Of a stretch of DNA of 42,624 nucleotides, positions 27,761 to 34,422 are shown piece after piece. The notes beneath the pieces were generated by a model. That model was given only the letters and a program-made list of their open reading frames with translations. It was not told the DNA's origin and ran no database searches. Both the position numbers and the translations under genes were made by a program. How positions within the stretch are numbered: position 1 is the stretch's first letter; each line of letters opens with the position of its first letter. The stretch is from Acidobacteriota bacterium (lineage in GTDB: Bacteria > Acidobacteriota > Terriglobia > Bryobacterales > Bryobacteraceae). The DNA lies in NCBI GenBank assembly GCA_025350695.1, contig JANXXI010000271.1:1-42624 (forward strand). Direction: 5' to 3'.

Positions 27761-27832
27761 CTAGCCCTCTATGATTAATAGGGGGATTCTTCCGGGGCTT
27801 CGCAGAATCCCCTATTGTCATAGGGACTCTAG
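27761..27832. repeat. Dispersed inverted repeat, copy C (best preserved)
   Basis: The left arm 27761-27790 (starting ctagccctctatga, ending gggggattct) and the right arm 27804-27832 (starting agaatcccctattg, ending tagggactctag) are near-perfect reverse complements around a 13-base loop. Each arm folds on itself too (ccctat/ataggg). It lies in the gap between the kinase and the secreted protein gene. Confidence 0.7.
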
Positions 27833-27890
27833 TCAAAGGTTGAGTAACTGGCTAACAAACTTGCGTTCGTTCGTTATCCAGCACAAAGAA

Positions 27891-28682
27891 TTACCATCCC
27901 ACGGGGCGTGATTCTAAGTCAGCGTTCCGTACTCTTCCTGTGTTGAAGTCAACGGAGCAGGAAAAGTTGTAACGTTCGTGACGACCGGGCCGGTGCACAT
28001 CGAGAGAGCCGACGACCCAATCCTGGCGGCCAGGATTATCGTCTATCCGAGTGGATAGAAAGTGCAGTTCCGCTCTGCGGAAGCGGGAACTTGCCGCTCT
28101 ATAAACAGAATCCTGACATACTTTGACGGCTTGCTCCACAGCGAACCCGTGAGCGTTGCGCTGGTAGTATTCGCTATCGCGCCATCCGGGCCGGTAACGG
28201 CTATCCTCATTTTCCCGACGATAGCCTGGATTGTCGCGCCGAATTTCTGGGCCGTATTGGCCTGCTCGAGGGTCACTGGTGTAACCGCCCCACTCCAAGT
28301 CGAAAGTATAGCCTTCTTGGCCATTGTCTCTATCTTCGATTCGAACCACGGCCACCCCGCCATTACGAGGATCGCGTGTCAATTCCTGACGTCCACGTCC
28401 ATCCACACCGGCGAAATGAAAGTTTTGGACATTCGAGGGCATCGGCGATGTACATTCAAACCTTCGCCACTGCGGCGTTCCTCCGGACAGATTTCTAAGC
28501 GTAGCTGTATTGCCACGAACTTCCACATCGACAGCGCCATCGACGACAACTTCGATGGTGCACTTCCCTCTGTCGGCGCTTCCGCCCCCTGTAATTACTG
28601 CCCGCCTCTGCATTTGTTGCGCACTGACCGCGGCTGACAATAAAATTGTGACGCTAATTGCGCTTAACATCCGTTTGTTCAT
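27891..28682 (-). CDS. Secreted protein of unknown function
   Basis: 263 residues with a signal peptide (MNKRMLSAISVTILLSAAVSAQQ). I do not recognise a family. The N-terminal half is beta-rich (CTIEVVVDGAVDVEVRGNTATL; FHFAGVDGRGRQELTRDP) and looks like a small extracellular domain that may bind calcium or polyanions. The middle is rich in Arg, Tyr, Asp and Gly (YRRENEDSRYRPGWRDSEYY), probably disordered. The C-terminal 80 residues (AVKVCQDSVYRAASSRFRR; YNFSCSVDFNTGRV) form a compact domain with one Cys pair, possibly a disulfide. A strong ggagg site precedes the ATG. Confidence 0.75.
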   Translation of the reverse strand: MNKRMLSAISVTILLSAAVSAQQMQRRAVITGGGSADRGKCTIEVVVDGAVDVEVRGNTATLRNLSGGTPQWRRFECTSPMPSNVQNFHFAGVDGRGRQELTRDPRNGGVAVVRIEDRDNGQEGYTFDLEWGGYTSDPRAGQYGPEIRRDNPGYRRENEDSRYRPGWRDSEYYQRNAHGFAVEQAVKVCQDSVYRAASSRFRRAELHFLSTRIDDNPGRQDWVVGSLDVHRPGRHERYNFSCSVDFNTGRVRNADLESRPVGW

Positions 28683-28716
28683 AAATCCTCCATTGATGCA
28701 TTAGCATGTTGAGTTC

Positions 28717-29763
28717 CTAAGTGGTTACGGCCTTCAAGAACTGAGCTGTAACCTTCTTGATATCGTACTTTCGCACCTCCGATTCCCCATGGATTCTCAA
28801 GCGATCTCTCAAATTAGAATTCCGATGCAGCATGACTAGAGCTTCGGAAAGTTGCTGAGGGTCGTCGGGATTCACAAGAATGCCATCGGTAACAACTTCC
28901 GGAGTTGCAGCGGCTCGGGCGGCGATAATGGGCTTGCCGGCAGCCATGGCTTCCAGGAAAACGATTCCAAAACCTTCCTGCACGCTCGGCAGGCAAAATA
29001 CGTCGGCACGATTGTATTCCGAGGCCAGCTCCGCTTGGCTGGCGTCACCCACCCACGTGACAATGTTCTCCAATCCCAATTCACCGGAAAGACGCCACAA
29101 ACGCGCGGCGTCCGGGCCGTTGCCGACGATTCGCACTTCCAATTCCGGAATACTGGCGGCAGCCAAGACCGCTGCTTTCAAAAGAATGTTGACTCGTTTT
29201 CGAGGATAGAAGCGGCACACGCAAAGCACGGTGAATTTGCTTTTTGCTAGTGGTGCGGGGTTGGCTGCAAAAAGCTGCTGCCAAGCGTCGAGATCTATTA
29301 GTTCAGGAACCACGATTGCGTTTGGCACACCATACAGATCCGCAAGCCGTTGAGCGCAATAGTTGCTGATGGTAATCACGCGATCAGCGCGCCGGGCATT
29401 CCCTTTTTCCAATTTTGCCTGGAACGCCATGCTCAGCCGAGTGAGTCCCGACTCGAAAGGAACAGCGTCGCCCAGGACGCCCTTGATGGCTGCGATATAG
29501 GGAGGTTTTGTTTTCCCCGCCACACGATACCCGTCCAGGTCGAAGCCCACGACATAATCCGCAGTGAACTGCAGGGGACTGAGGCTTTCGTTGAAAATGA
29601 CTCGTTCCAACGAGAACGGCGAAACATTGATCTGGGGAACGGTTAGATCCACTTCCACGTCATCCAGGGCTCGCAGCCCCTTTGTGAGCGTTTGAATGCC
29701 GACAAAACAGCCACTGCCCCGCTGCACGTTTTGCGGAATAGCGGTTATAAACTGAAATCTCAT
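28717..29763 (-). CDS. GT4 family glycosyltransferase
   Basis: 348 residues of the GT-B fold. The C-terminal donor-binding half shows FTVLCVCRFYPRKRVNILLKA, VRIVGNGPDAARLW and the E-x7-E motif region PSVQEGFGIVFLEAMAAGKPIIA. It transfers a sugar from an activated donor to a lipid or polysaccharide acceptor; the substrate cannot be told. The N-terminal acceptor half starts MRFQFITAIPQNVQRGSGCF. There is no signal peptide, as expected of a cytoplasmic enzyme. A perfect terminator hairpin ends eight bases before the ATG, with no visible ribosome binding site between, which makes its expression control noteworthy. No other polysaccharide genes are adjacent. Confidence 0.9.
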   Translation of the reverse strand: MRFQFITAIPQNVQRGSGCFVGIQTLTKGLRALDDVEVDLTVPQINVSPFSLERVIFNESLSPLQFTADYVVGFDLDGYRVAGKTKPPYIAAIKGVLGDAVPFESGLTRLSMAFQAKLEKGNARRADRVITISNYCAQRLADLYGVPNAIVVPELIDLDAWQQLFAANPAPLAKSKFTVLCVCRFYPRKRVNILLKAAVLAAASIPELEVRIVGNGPDAARLWRLSGELGLENIVTWVGDASQAELASEYNRADVFCLPSVQEGFGIVFLEAMAAGKPIIAARAAATPEVVTDGILVNPDDPQQLSEALVMLHRNSNLRDRLRIHGESEVRKYDIKKVTAQFLKAVTT

Positions 29764-29770
29764 AGTCGCT

Positions 29771-29806
29771 TAAAAAATGGGGAAGACTCAGGAAAGTCTT
29801 CCCCAT
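29771..29806 (-). terminator. Terminator/attenuator hairpin directly before the glycosyltransferase start
   Basis: On the minus strand a perfect 12-bp stem (atggggaagact / agtcttccccat, loop ttcctg) is followed by six U residues. The U-tract ends at 29771 and the glycosyltransferase ATG is at 29763. This is a textbook intrinsic terminator in a 5' leader position. Confidence 0.8.
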
Positions 29807-30015
29807 GCAGACAAATTCGTCGGAGCATCCAGGCTGTTGTTTGTGGTTTACCACCCCTCTATGCGCAAGGAAAAACGTCTCACTCCATTGGTATGATTTA
29901 TTGTATTTTTCCTAGTCTCACGGCAGAGTCATCTGCTATGAATCCGTAAAGCAGGGGAGACGGCAAGAACCCCGCACCGGTCTCGATTCCTTGAATACAG
30001 ACACAAGACGCTTTG

Positions 30016-30074
30016 CCCACCTGACGCCGTCCTCCTTCGGTGGGTAATTCATGGGTACAACAGCATCTACCCAT
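30016..30074 (-). other. Tandem stem-loops in the leader/intergenic region
   Basis: Two neighbouring stems are visible: atgggta/tacccat (7 bp, ten-base loop, 30051-30074) and cccacc/ggtggg (6 bp, 17-base loop, 30016-30044). They lie in the 345-base gap between the glycine-zipper gene and the glycosyltransferase, both read leftwards. They carry no U-tract. I cannot match them to a known riboswitch class. Confidence 0.45.
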
Positions 30075-30108
30075 TAGGCTGTCATGCATTCCATGGAGAT
30101 GGACTTGT

Positions 30109-30672
30109 TTATCGCAGGCCGGCTCTAAGCATCGGCCTGTCCGTTTTAGAAAAGTCAGCGGCCGCTTCCCCGGCGGATCCAATGTCCTTCGCGCCGGTTG
30201 ACGTTAGCATCTCCTTGGCCCGTTTCACCCAATCGGAATCGTCGCAATGAACCGAAAGGAGAAACCCCCCTTGCTTTACTCGTCCTTCATATCGAATCGC
30301 TTCATATTCGGGAATACCGAGTCCGGTGAGACCTCCGAGTAATCCGCCAGTCATCGCGCCCGCACCAGCACCGGCCATCGCCGCCATGATGGGTCCGGCA
30401 GCAATGAATGGACCCAATCCGGGAATGGCGAGTGCTCCGATTCCTGCCAACCAGCCTAAGGCGCCGCCCAAGAAAACGCCGGAGGCTGCGCCGGTTGCCG
30501 CCCCTTCGGGCGCCTTCGTATTTTTCTCGTGGGCAAAGTCTTTCGTCCCTTGATTGGCGGGCAACAATGCGGAAATGTCGGTGTTGCGGAAACCAGCGAT
30601 GCGCAGTGCATCGACAGCCGCCGAAAGCTCATCGTACGTGCCATAAATTCCAATTACAGATGTGTTAGCCAT
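30109..30672 (-). CDS. Glycine-zipper stress protein with YflT-like N-terminal domain (paralogue)
   Basis: 187 residues, the same length and layout as the product of 15289-15852. N-terminal YflT-like part: VIGIYGTYDELSAAVDALRIAGF, DISALLPA. Conserved linker FAHEKNTKAPEG. Glycine-zipper segment GGALGWLAGIGALAIPGLG and a second GAGAGAMTGGLLGG. C-terminal module GLGIPEYEAIRYEGRVKQGG and LLSVHCDDSD. It lies 78 bases after a BON-domain gene on the same strand, repeating the gene order at 14863-15852. An aggag site precedes the ATG. The role is unknown; membrane or envelope stress is likely. Confidence 0.8.
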   Translation of the reverse strand: MANTSVIGIYGTYDELSAAVDALRIAGFRNTDISALLPANQGTKDFAHEKNTKAPEGAATGAASGVFLGGALGWLAGIGALAIPGLGPFIAAGPIMAAMAGAGAGAMTGGLLGGLTGLGIPEYEAIRYEGRVKQGGFLLSVHCDDSDWVKRAKEMLTSTGAKDIGSAGEAAADFSKTDRPMLRAGLR

Positions 30673-30750
30673 ATCTCGAAGCTCCTACTTATTAGTGGTG
30701 TTGATCAAAAATTCATTCCGAATGTTCGCCGAACGCGGGTAAGGCGCTGG

Positions 30751-31287
30751 TTAGTTTCCTTCCAACCGAAGGTTGTTCTTCAGGGAAAAAACACCTGGAA
30801 CTCCATTTGCTAAAATGCCGGCCTTATTCTTGTCCGCCTCGGAAGCGGCCACTCCTTCGAGCCAAGCGTTGCCATTTTTGATAATGATGTGAATGGAAGG
30901 CACGGCCTGCAACGCATACCGGTCTAAACCGACGCTTCCGTAGATGGCGCGATACATGGCAATGCGTAGCCGATCGTCGTTAGGCGAGTTCGGCAGTACT
31001 TCAATCTCGTTGATAACCCGGGTAACACCTTCGATGCCCTTAGTTACATTTTCCGACTCCGATTTCAGGGTGGGTCGGGTAACTTGACCAAACAGAGTAA
31101 CTACGCCATCGGGGGCCACTCGATACGCCAGGTTATCAAAGACACCGTAATACGGCAGCATAACTAACTCATGCCGCACTTCCTTGTTCAAGCGCGATAT
31201 TCCCTTGTCGGAAAGCCGGTCCTCGGCTGCATACAGGCTGATGCCCAAGGTGAGGGAAGCTAAACCAATTCGTCGAAGCCCAATCAT
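30751..31287 (-). CDS. Secreted protein with two BON domains
   Basis: 178 residues. The start at 31287 is chosen because aaaggaga lies nine bases upstream; the frame could be extended eight codons but without a site. The N-terminus is a signal peptide (MIGLRRIGLASLTLGISLYAAE). BON domain 1 covers about residues 25-95 (NLAYRVAPDGVVTLFGQVT; GVTRVINEIEV) and domain 2 covers 100-175 (RIAMYRAIYG; IHIIIKNGNAWLEGVA; NNLRLEGN). BON proteins bind phospholipids and stabilise the envelope under osmotic stress. It heads a two-gene cassette with the glycine-zipper gene at 30109. Confidence 0.88.
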   Translation of the reverse strand: MIGLRRIGLASLTLGISLYAAEDRLSDKGISRLNKEVRHELVMLPYYGVFDNLAYRVAPDGVVTLFGQVTRPTLKSESENVTKGIEGVTRVINEIEVLPNSPNDDRLRIAMYRAIYGSVGLDRYALQAVPSIHIIIKNGNAWLEGVAASEADKNKAGILANGVPGVFSLKNNLRLEGN

Positions 31288-31521
31288 GATTAAAATCTCC
31301 TTTCTGTTCACGTCGAATGAAACAGCTACAGACTTCTACTCCCAGGCAAGCAAATGGCCAAACTCCACGGCTTGATGTGGCCCATGTTACAGTGGCGTGC
31401 AAGCAGTATTCAGTGCAGAAACTGCCTTTGGAGCAAACTTTACTTAGTTTGTTCTCAGTTTGAACTTGGAGTTTGGATTGCACTAAGAGTGAATGATTTC
31501 CGCCGCAATTGAGGAATGGAA

Positions 31522-31830
31522 ATGAAATTGTGCACAGAGAGGTGTTTTGTGGAACGGAATAATTATCAAGCAATAAACTTGGGTCATCTGGAAAGAGTGG
31601 CCTCAATCCTTGGTGGCGTTGCGGCCATGATCTCCAGTGTCAAAGCCGGTAAAATCAAAGGAACGCTAGGAGCCCTGTTCGCTGTAGAATTGATTCGGCG
31701 AGGTGTTACTGGTCACTGCTTGATTGGAGCCATTTTAGATCAGAGAGTCAACCTTCGAGAACAGGATAGAAAGCTGGATCAAATGCTGGAAGAATCGGGC
31801 CCTGCTAGTGATCCTTCGGCTACTTACTAA
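31522..31830 (+). CDS. YgaP-like transmembrane (DUF2892) protein
   Basis: About 102 residues. The core (YQAINLGHLERVASILGGVAA, then ELIRRGVTGHCLIGAIL) matches the DUF2892/YgaP transmembrane family, which has a short two-helix hairpin and the R-R-G-V-T-G-H-C motif. A polar tail of about 30 residues (REQDRKLDQMLEESG) follows. The start at 31522 is favoured since gagga lies six bases upstream; an ATG two codons earlier overlaps that site. It is a stand-alone gene divergent from the BON gene and is followed by a terminator. Function is unknown; relatives are often fused to or near rhodanese domains. Confidence 0.8.
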   Translation: MKLCTERCFVERNNYQAINLGHLERVASILGGVAAMISSVKAGKIKGTLGALFAVELIRRGVTGHCLIGAILDQRVNLREQDRKLDQMLEESGPASDPSATY

Positions 31831-31840
31831 GTAACTGAGG

Positions 31841-31885
31841 AATCCGTGGGCCCTGCTGACGCGGGGCTCACGGATTTAATTCTCG
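31841..31885 (+). terminator. Terminator after the YgaP-like gene
   Basis: A stem of about 13 bp (aatccgtgggccc / ggggctcacggatt, one mismatch) starts ten bases after the stop and is followed by a moderately T-rich stretch (ttaattctcgtttt). Confidence 0.7.
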
Positions 31886-31960
31886 TTTTCGACTCGAACG
31901 GTTATTGGAGTTATTTGGATTAGTTCGGCGACTTCAGGGGGCTTCAGGGACTTTAGCCTA

Positions 31961-32140
31961 CTATTTACCGACGGCCTTTTCGAGGCGACCTATTGTGCCC
32001 TGTACCTTACCAGCAACTTTTTCGCCTTTTCCTTCGGCTTCCAACTTGCGCTTGCCGATAGCTTTGCCCGTCATTTCTTTAACAGCGCCTTTGATCTCGT
32101 GGGCCTTGCCCATCACTTCGTCTTTTGTGCTTTCTTTCAT
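31961..32140 (-). CDS. CsbD family stress protein
   Basis: A 59-residue, very Lys/Glu/Gly-rich protein starting MKESTKDEVMGKAHEIKGAV. The repeated pattern G-K-x-x-E-I-K-G and a second copy around KGEKVAGKVQGTIGRLEKAV are the CsbD hallmark. CsbD-like proteins are among the most strongly induced general-stress proteins in many bacteria, but their action is unknown; they are predicted to be soluble and largely helical or disordered. A clear aggaga site lies six bases before the ATG. The gene is convergent with the YgaP-like gene. Confidence 0.88.
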   Translation of the reverse strand: MKESTKDEVMGKAHEIKGAVKEMTGKAIGKRKLEAEGKGEKVAGKVQGTIGRLEKAVGK

Positions 32141-32366
32141 GTTGTCTCCTAGAGAGTTAACTTTGTGTTGATTTCACAACACGCGCCCCTCCAGTGCAAG
32201 TGGGCTGCCAAACGAATTCCATTCTGAATGTCGACGGTAAAATGTTGTGGCGGAGAAAGCGGTGACAGAACTTATGGGGAGATTTACCGGAGTAGTATGT
32301 CACAGACGACCTTCCCAATGAGTTCAACCGACATGACGTCCCAGGAACCGAACGCTTACGTAGCGT

Positions 32367-32639
32367 TTACTCAGGAAAACGATATTTTGCCGGACGCATG
32401 TGGCAAAAGTGATTTAGACCTCGCCTCGCTGCACCATCAACCCTTAGCTTGCCGTTGCAGGGAAGGTTCTTGATCACCGTAACTGCTTCGCTCAGCGCCT
32501 GAAGAAACCCTAGCGTATCGTTGACCTTCTCCCGGCATTCCTCACAACAACAAAGATGCTGTTCAAATCCGGAGATTCGACACCCGTCGAGGAATGAACG
32601 AAGGAGGTAGTCATCAATCCAATCCTGCCTGATGTGATC
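32367..32639 (-). pseudogene. Zinc-finger (anti-sigma-like) remnant without a start codon
   Basis: A frame open from 32639 (just after a stop) to the stop at 32367 encodes 90 residues. It begins DHIRQDWIDDYLLRSFLDG and contains EQHLCCCEECREKVNDTLGFL, an H-x3-C-x2-C-like motif as in the zf-HC2 domain of anti-sigma factors and of short acidobacterial proteins with a DDYLLRR start. No ATG, GTG or TTG lies in frame before the conserved part, so it is a decayed gene or uses a rare start (ATC/ATT). The motif CCCEECRE differs from a standard H-x3-C-x2-C by an extra cysteine. Confidence 0.5.
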
Positions 32640-32812
32640 CTAGGCAAAACTCTTGCTATATTTTAGCGCCATTAAAAGTTTTTCTTGCAACTGAATACCC
32701 CAATTTGCCCGATGGGATTGATGGCAAAGGTTGCACTCCGGTTCGTCTGGGTAAGCAGAATTTTGCTCTTAGTTCACAGTTGCTCTCATGCTAAAGCGGA
32801 CGAAGAGCCAGA
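32640..32812. other. Intergenic stretch with no recognisable feature
   Basis: I see no gene in this stretch, nor in 32141-32366 to its left. The latter contains frames that only mirror the zinc-finger remnant. Confidence 0.5.
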
Positions 32813-32827
32813 TTAGCTGACCGGATT

Positions 32828-33082
32828 TTGCGCGGCGACCACCGACCGAACGTTCGGCGGGTGCGTCAAAACAGTTCCAGCAATTGGGAGTGCTACCTCG
32901 CCGAAGTGGAGTACCCGCTGCAGGAACTTCTGAGCTACTGGGTGGGCTCTGGTTCTCTGACGGATAGCCGCGCTGCCGAAATCTTCGCCTACTTCTTGCG
33001 CGACAAGGTCCTCAAACTGCGTGAATCCGCGAAGGAACTGGACGAGGAGTATGAGGAGGGGCTTGACGGCAAGGCACCGTAG
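32828..33082 (+). CDS. Small hypothetical protein
   Basis: 84 residues. From about residue 19 the sequence looks like a real soluble helical protein: NWECYLAEVEYPLQELLSYW, then RAAEIFAYFLRDKVLKLRES and the acidic end KELDEEYEEGLDGKAP. Third codon positions are strongly G/C in this frame, more so than in the neighbours, which fits a foreign origin. The first 18 residues are poor in character, so the true start may be later or the 5' end may be lost. The antisense frame of similar length lacks protein character. I recognise no family. It lies next to a toxin-antitoxin pair in accessory DNA. Confidence 0.45.
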   Translation: MRGDHRPNVRRVRQNSSSNWECYLAEVEYPLQELLSYWVGSGSLTDSRAAEIFAYFLRDKVLKLRESAKELDEEYEEGLDGKAP

Positions 33083-33147
33083 GAATTTTTCGCCGATGGC
33101 CGGCGCTTGATCGCCGAGGAGCAAATAGACATCTCAGCCAGCGAACA

Positions 33148-33462
33148 CTATGCGACGCGGCGCGTCGGGGCCTTGATCCGGAAAGCCACTTCGAGACCCG
33201 CGTCGGTGAGCATGTTGACCAGCGTGTCCAACGAGAACCGGCTGATCTTGCCCCGCGTCAGATCCGAGACCCTGGGCTGACTCACCTTCAGGCGCTTGGC
33301 CGCGTCGGCTTGGGTCAAACCTTCCTTTTCGATAAACTTCCGCAAAGCCGTCATCATCTCTGACCGGATGCGCAGGTTGCTGGATTCGGCGGGCGAGAAA
33401 CCGAGGTCGGTGAAAACGTCACCACTGCCCATCGTGATCGTTGTGTCAATCGTGCCTTTCAT
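33148..33462 (-). CDS. Antitoxin, XRE-type helix-turn-helix (HigA-like)
   Basis: About 104 residues. The middle has a clear helix-turn-helix: KEGLTQADAAKRLKVSQPRV, then SDLTRGKISRFSLDTLVNML. The C-terminus reads AGLEVAFRIK. It would neutralise the toxin encoded just upstream and repress the shared promoter. The start at 33462 has aaggag six bases upstream; an ATG at 33477, which overlaps the toxin stop (ATGA), is the alternative and would add five residues. Toxin-first gene order is typical of HigBA-like pairs. It probably binds the inverted repeat at 33802-33850. Confidence 0.9.
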   Translation of the reverse strand: MKGTIDTTITMGSGDVFTDLGFSPAESSNLRIRSEMMTALRKFIEKEGLTQADAAKRLKVSQPRVSDLTRGKISRFSLDTLVNMLTDAGLEVAFRIKAPTRRVA

Positions 33463-33473
33463 GGCTTTCTCCT

Positions 33474-33812
33474 TCATTTCGATTTCCGCGCCTCCATCAA
33501 CGCAGCGTAGCGTTTTCTGCCCAAGTCGAGGTCGGCCTTCCGGGTTGCCTGGGTCTTCTTGACGAAGCAGTGGAGCACGTAGACGGCTTCCTCGTATCGG
33601 GCAACGTAGAACACTCGATACTCGTTGTCACCGTGAACGCGGATCTCCATGACGCCCGAGCCGACATCCGGCATCACCTTAAAATCCTCAGGCACTTCGC
33701 CGCGCTGAACCAGGTCGAGTTGGTAGCCCGCGTCTGAACGAATGGCAGCCGGGGCCCCTTGCAACCGGGTCCGGCTGTCACCCATCCAGGCGACTGGCTT
33801 CCGACTCGACAC
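33474..33812 (-). CDS. Toxin, HigB / phage Gp49-like (RelE superfamily)
   Basis: About 112 residues. The family N-terminus KPVAWMGDSRTRLQ and the blocks AIRSDAGYQLDLVQRGEVP, MPDVGSGVMEIRVH, YRVFYVARYEEAVYVLHCF and KKTQATRKADLDL all fit Gp49-like proteins, mRNA interferases of the RelE superfamily. The start is uncertain: GTG (33812) gives the family N-terminus but would lie about at the transcription start predicted from the TATAAT box; ATG at 33785 would cut off KPVAW; TTG at 33827 overlaps the promoter. The gene overlaps or adjoins the antitoxin gene, so translation is coupled. Confidence 0.9.
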   Translation of the reverse strand: MSSRKPVAWMGDSRTRLQGAPAAIRSDAGYQLDLVQRGEVPEDFKVMPDVGSGVMEIRVHGDNEYRVFYVARYEEAVYVLHCFVKKTQATRKADLDLGRKRYAALMEARKSK

Positions 33813-33850
33813 CTCCTGATTATACAACAGTGGATATATTTGTCGAGTCG
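33802..33850 (-). promoter_or_regulatory. Promoter and symmetric operator of the toxin-antitoxin pair
   Basis: Perfect 10-bp inverted repeats cgactcgaca (33802-33811) and tgtcgagtcg (33841-33850) flank a minus-strand promoter: -35 TCGACA (33841-33846), 16-base spacer, -10 TATAAT (33819-33824). One arm covers the -35 box, the other the expected transcription start. This is the expected layout for autorepression by an HTH antitoxin. Confidence 0.75.
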
Positions 33851-33874
33851 AGAATTCATGGGATTGTCTGCAAG

Positions 33875-33931
33875 GACGTCCATGGACGTCTTTGCTTTCG
33901 GAACCGGTCGTAGAAGACGTCCATGGACGTC
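33875..33931. repeat. Two direct copies of a 16-bp palindrome
   Basis: The perfect palindrome gacgtccatggacgtc occurs at 33875-33890 and again at 33916-33931, 41 bases apart centre to centre (about four helical turns). Flanks extend the symmetry (aag...ctt). It lies upstream of the toxin-antitoxin promoter in DNA without a convincing gene (33851-34270). Confidence 0.8.
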
Positions 33932-34270
33932 TTTGATTGCTTGTTCGGTTTTCCCGCCCGCATGGGGCGGCGGTTTCGCGACAGTGAAGGCGGTAGTGGG
34001 AACATAAAGGAATGGCGGATGAGACTCGTGGATTGCGAGGACATCTTCCACGAACTCAGCCGCTTGCGCTGGCGGAAACATGCGCGTTCGAATCCGCCAT
34101 TTGGCGGATGGCCGATAATAAGAAGAACCGCGCCGCGCGATGCGTGGTAAAGCCGCACACGCGATGCGAGAAGGCGAGGGGTGGGCATAGAATTGGCGTA
34201 GTGGAAGCGAAACGGCCGAGAGCACCAAGCCCTCGGCCGTCACAGCATTCAATGATTCCAAAGAGATGAA

Positions 34271-34347
34271 TGGTCGGGGCGGCAGGATTCGAACCTGCGA
34301 CCTCCTGGTCCCGAACCAGGCGCGATACCAGGCTTCGCTACGCCCCG
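34271..34347 (-). tRNA. tRNA-Pro (anticodon CGG)
   Basis: A complete cloverleaf reads on the minus strand. The acceptor stem is cggggcg/cgccccg with discriminator A and an encoded CCA. The anticodon stem is cctgg/ccagg around the seven-base loop ttcggga, giving anticodon CGG for proline codon CCG. The T arm is gcagg-ttcgaat-cctgc. It is 77 bases long including CCA. Its 3' end faces the accessory block at 32.2-34.2 kb. Confidence 0.95.
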
Positions 34348-34422
34348 ACATGGCGTACAACTCATCTTACGATTTACGTTCCGCGGAAAGCAACTTTTCT
34401 CAGCTCTAAAAGACTTAAATAA

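Noticed and set aside
30016-30074. Cyclic-di-GMP (GEMM) riboswitch before the glycosyltransferase
   Set aside because: A gggcaaagcg stretch recalls the GEMM core, but the two conserved purine-rich joining motifs and the tetraloop receptor are not found.
29898-30182. 94-residue minus frame in the glycosyltransferase leader
   Set aside because: Overlaps the end of the zipper gene in another frame and has no protein character; the region is better explained as structured noncoding DNA.
32813-33124. 103-residue minus-strand frame opposite the small hypothetical gene
   Set aside because: The plus frame has better codon bias and a more protein-like acidic helical sequence; the minus frame has no ribosome binding site.
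33674-34360. 228-residue minus-strand frame across the tRNA and palindromes
   Set aside because: It runs antisense or through a tRNA gene, the palindromes and the toxin gene in another frame, and has no family features.
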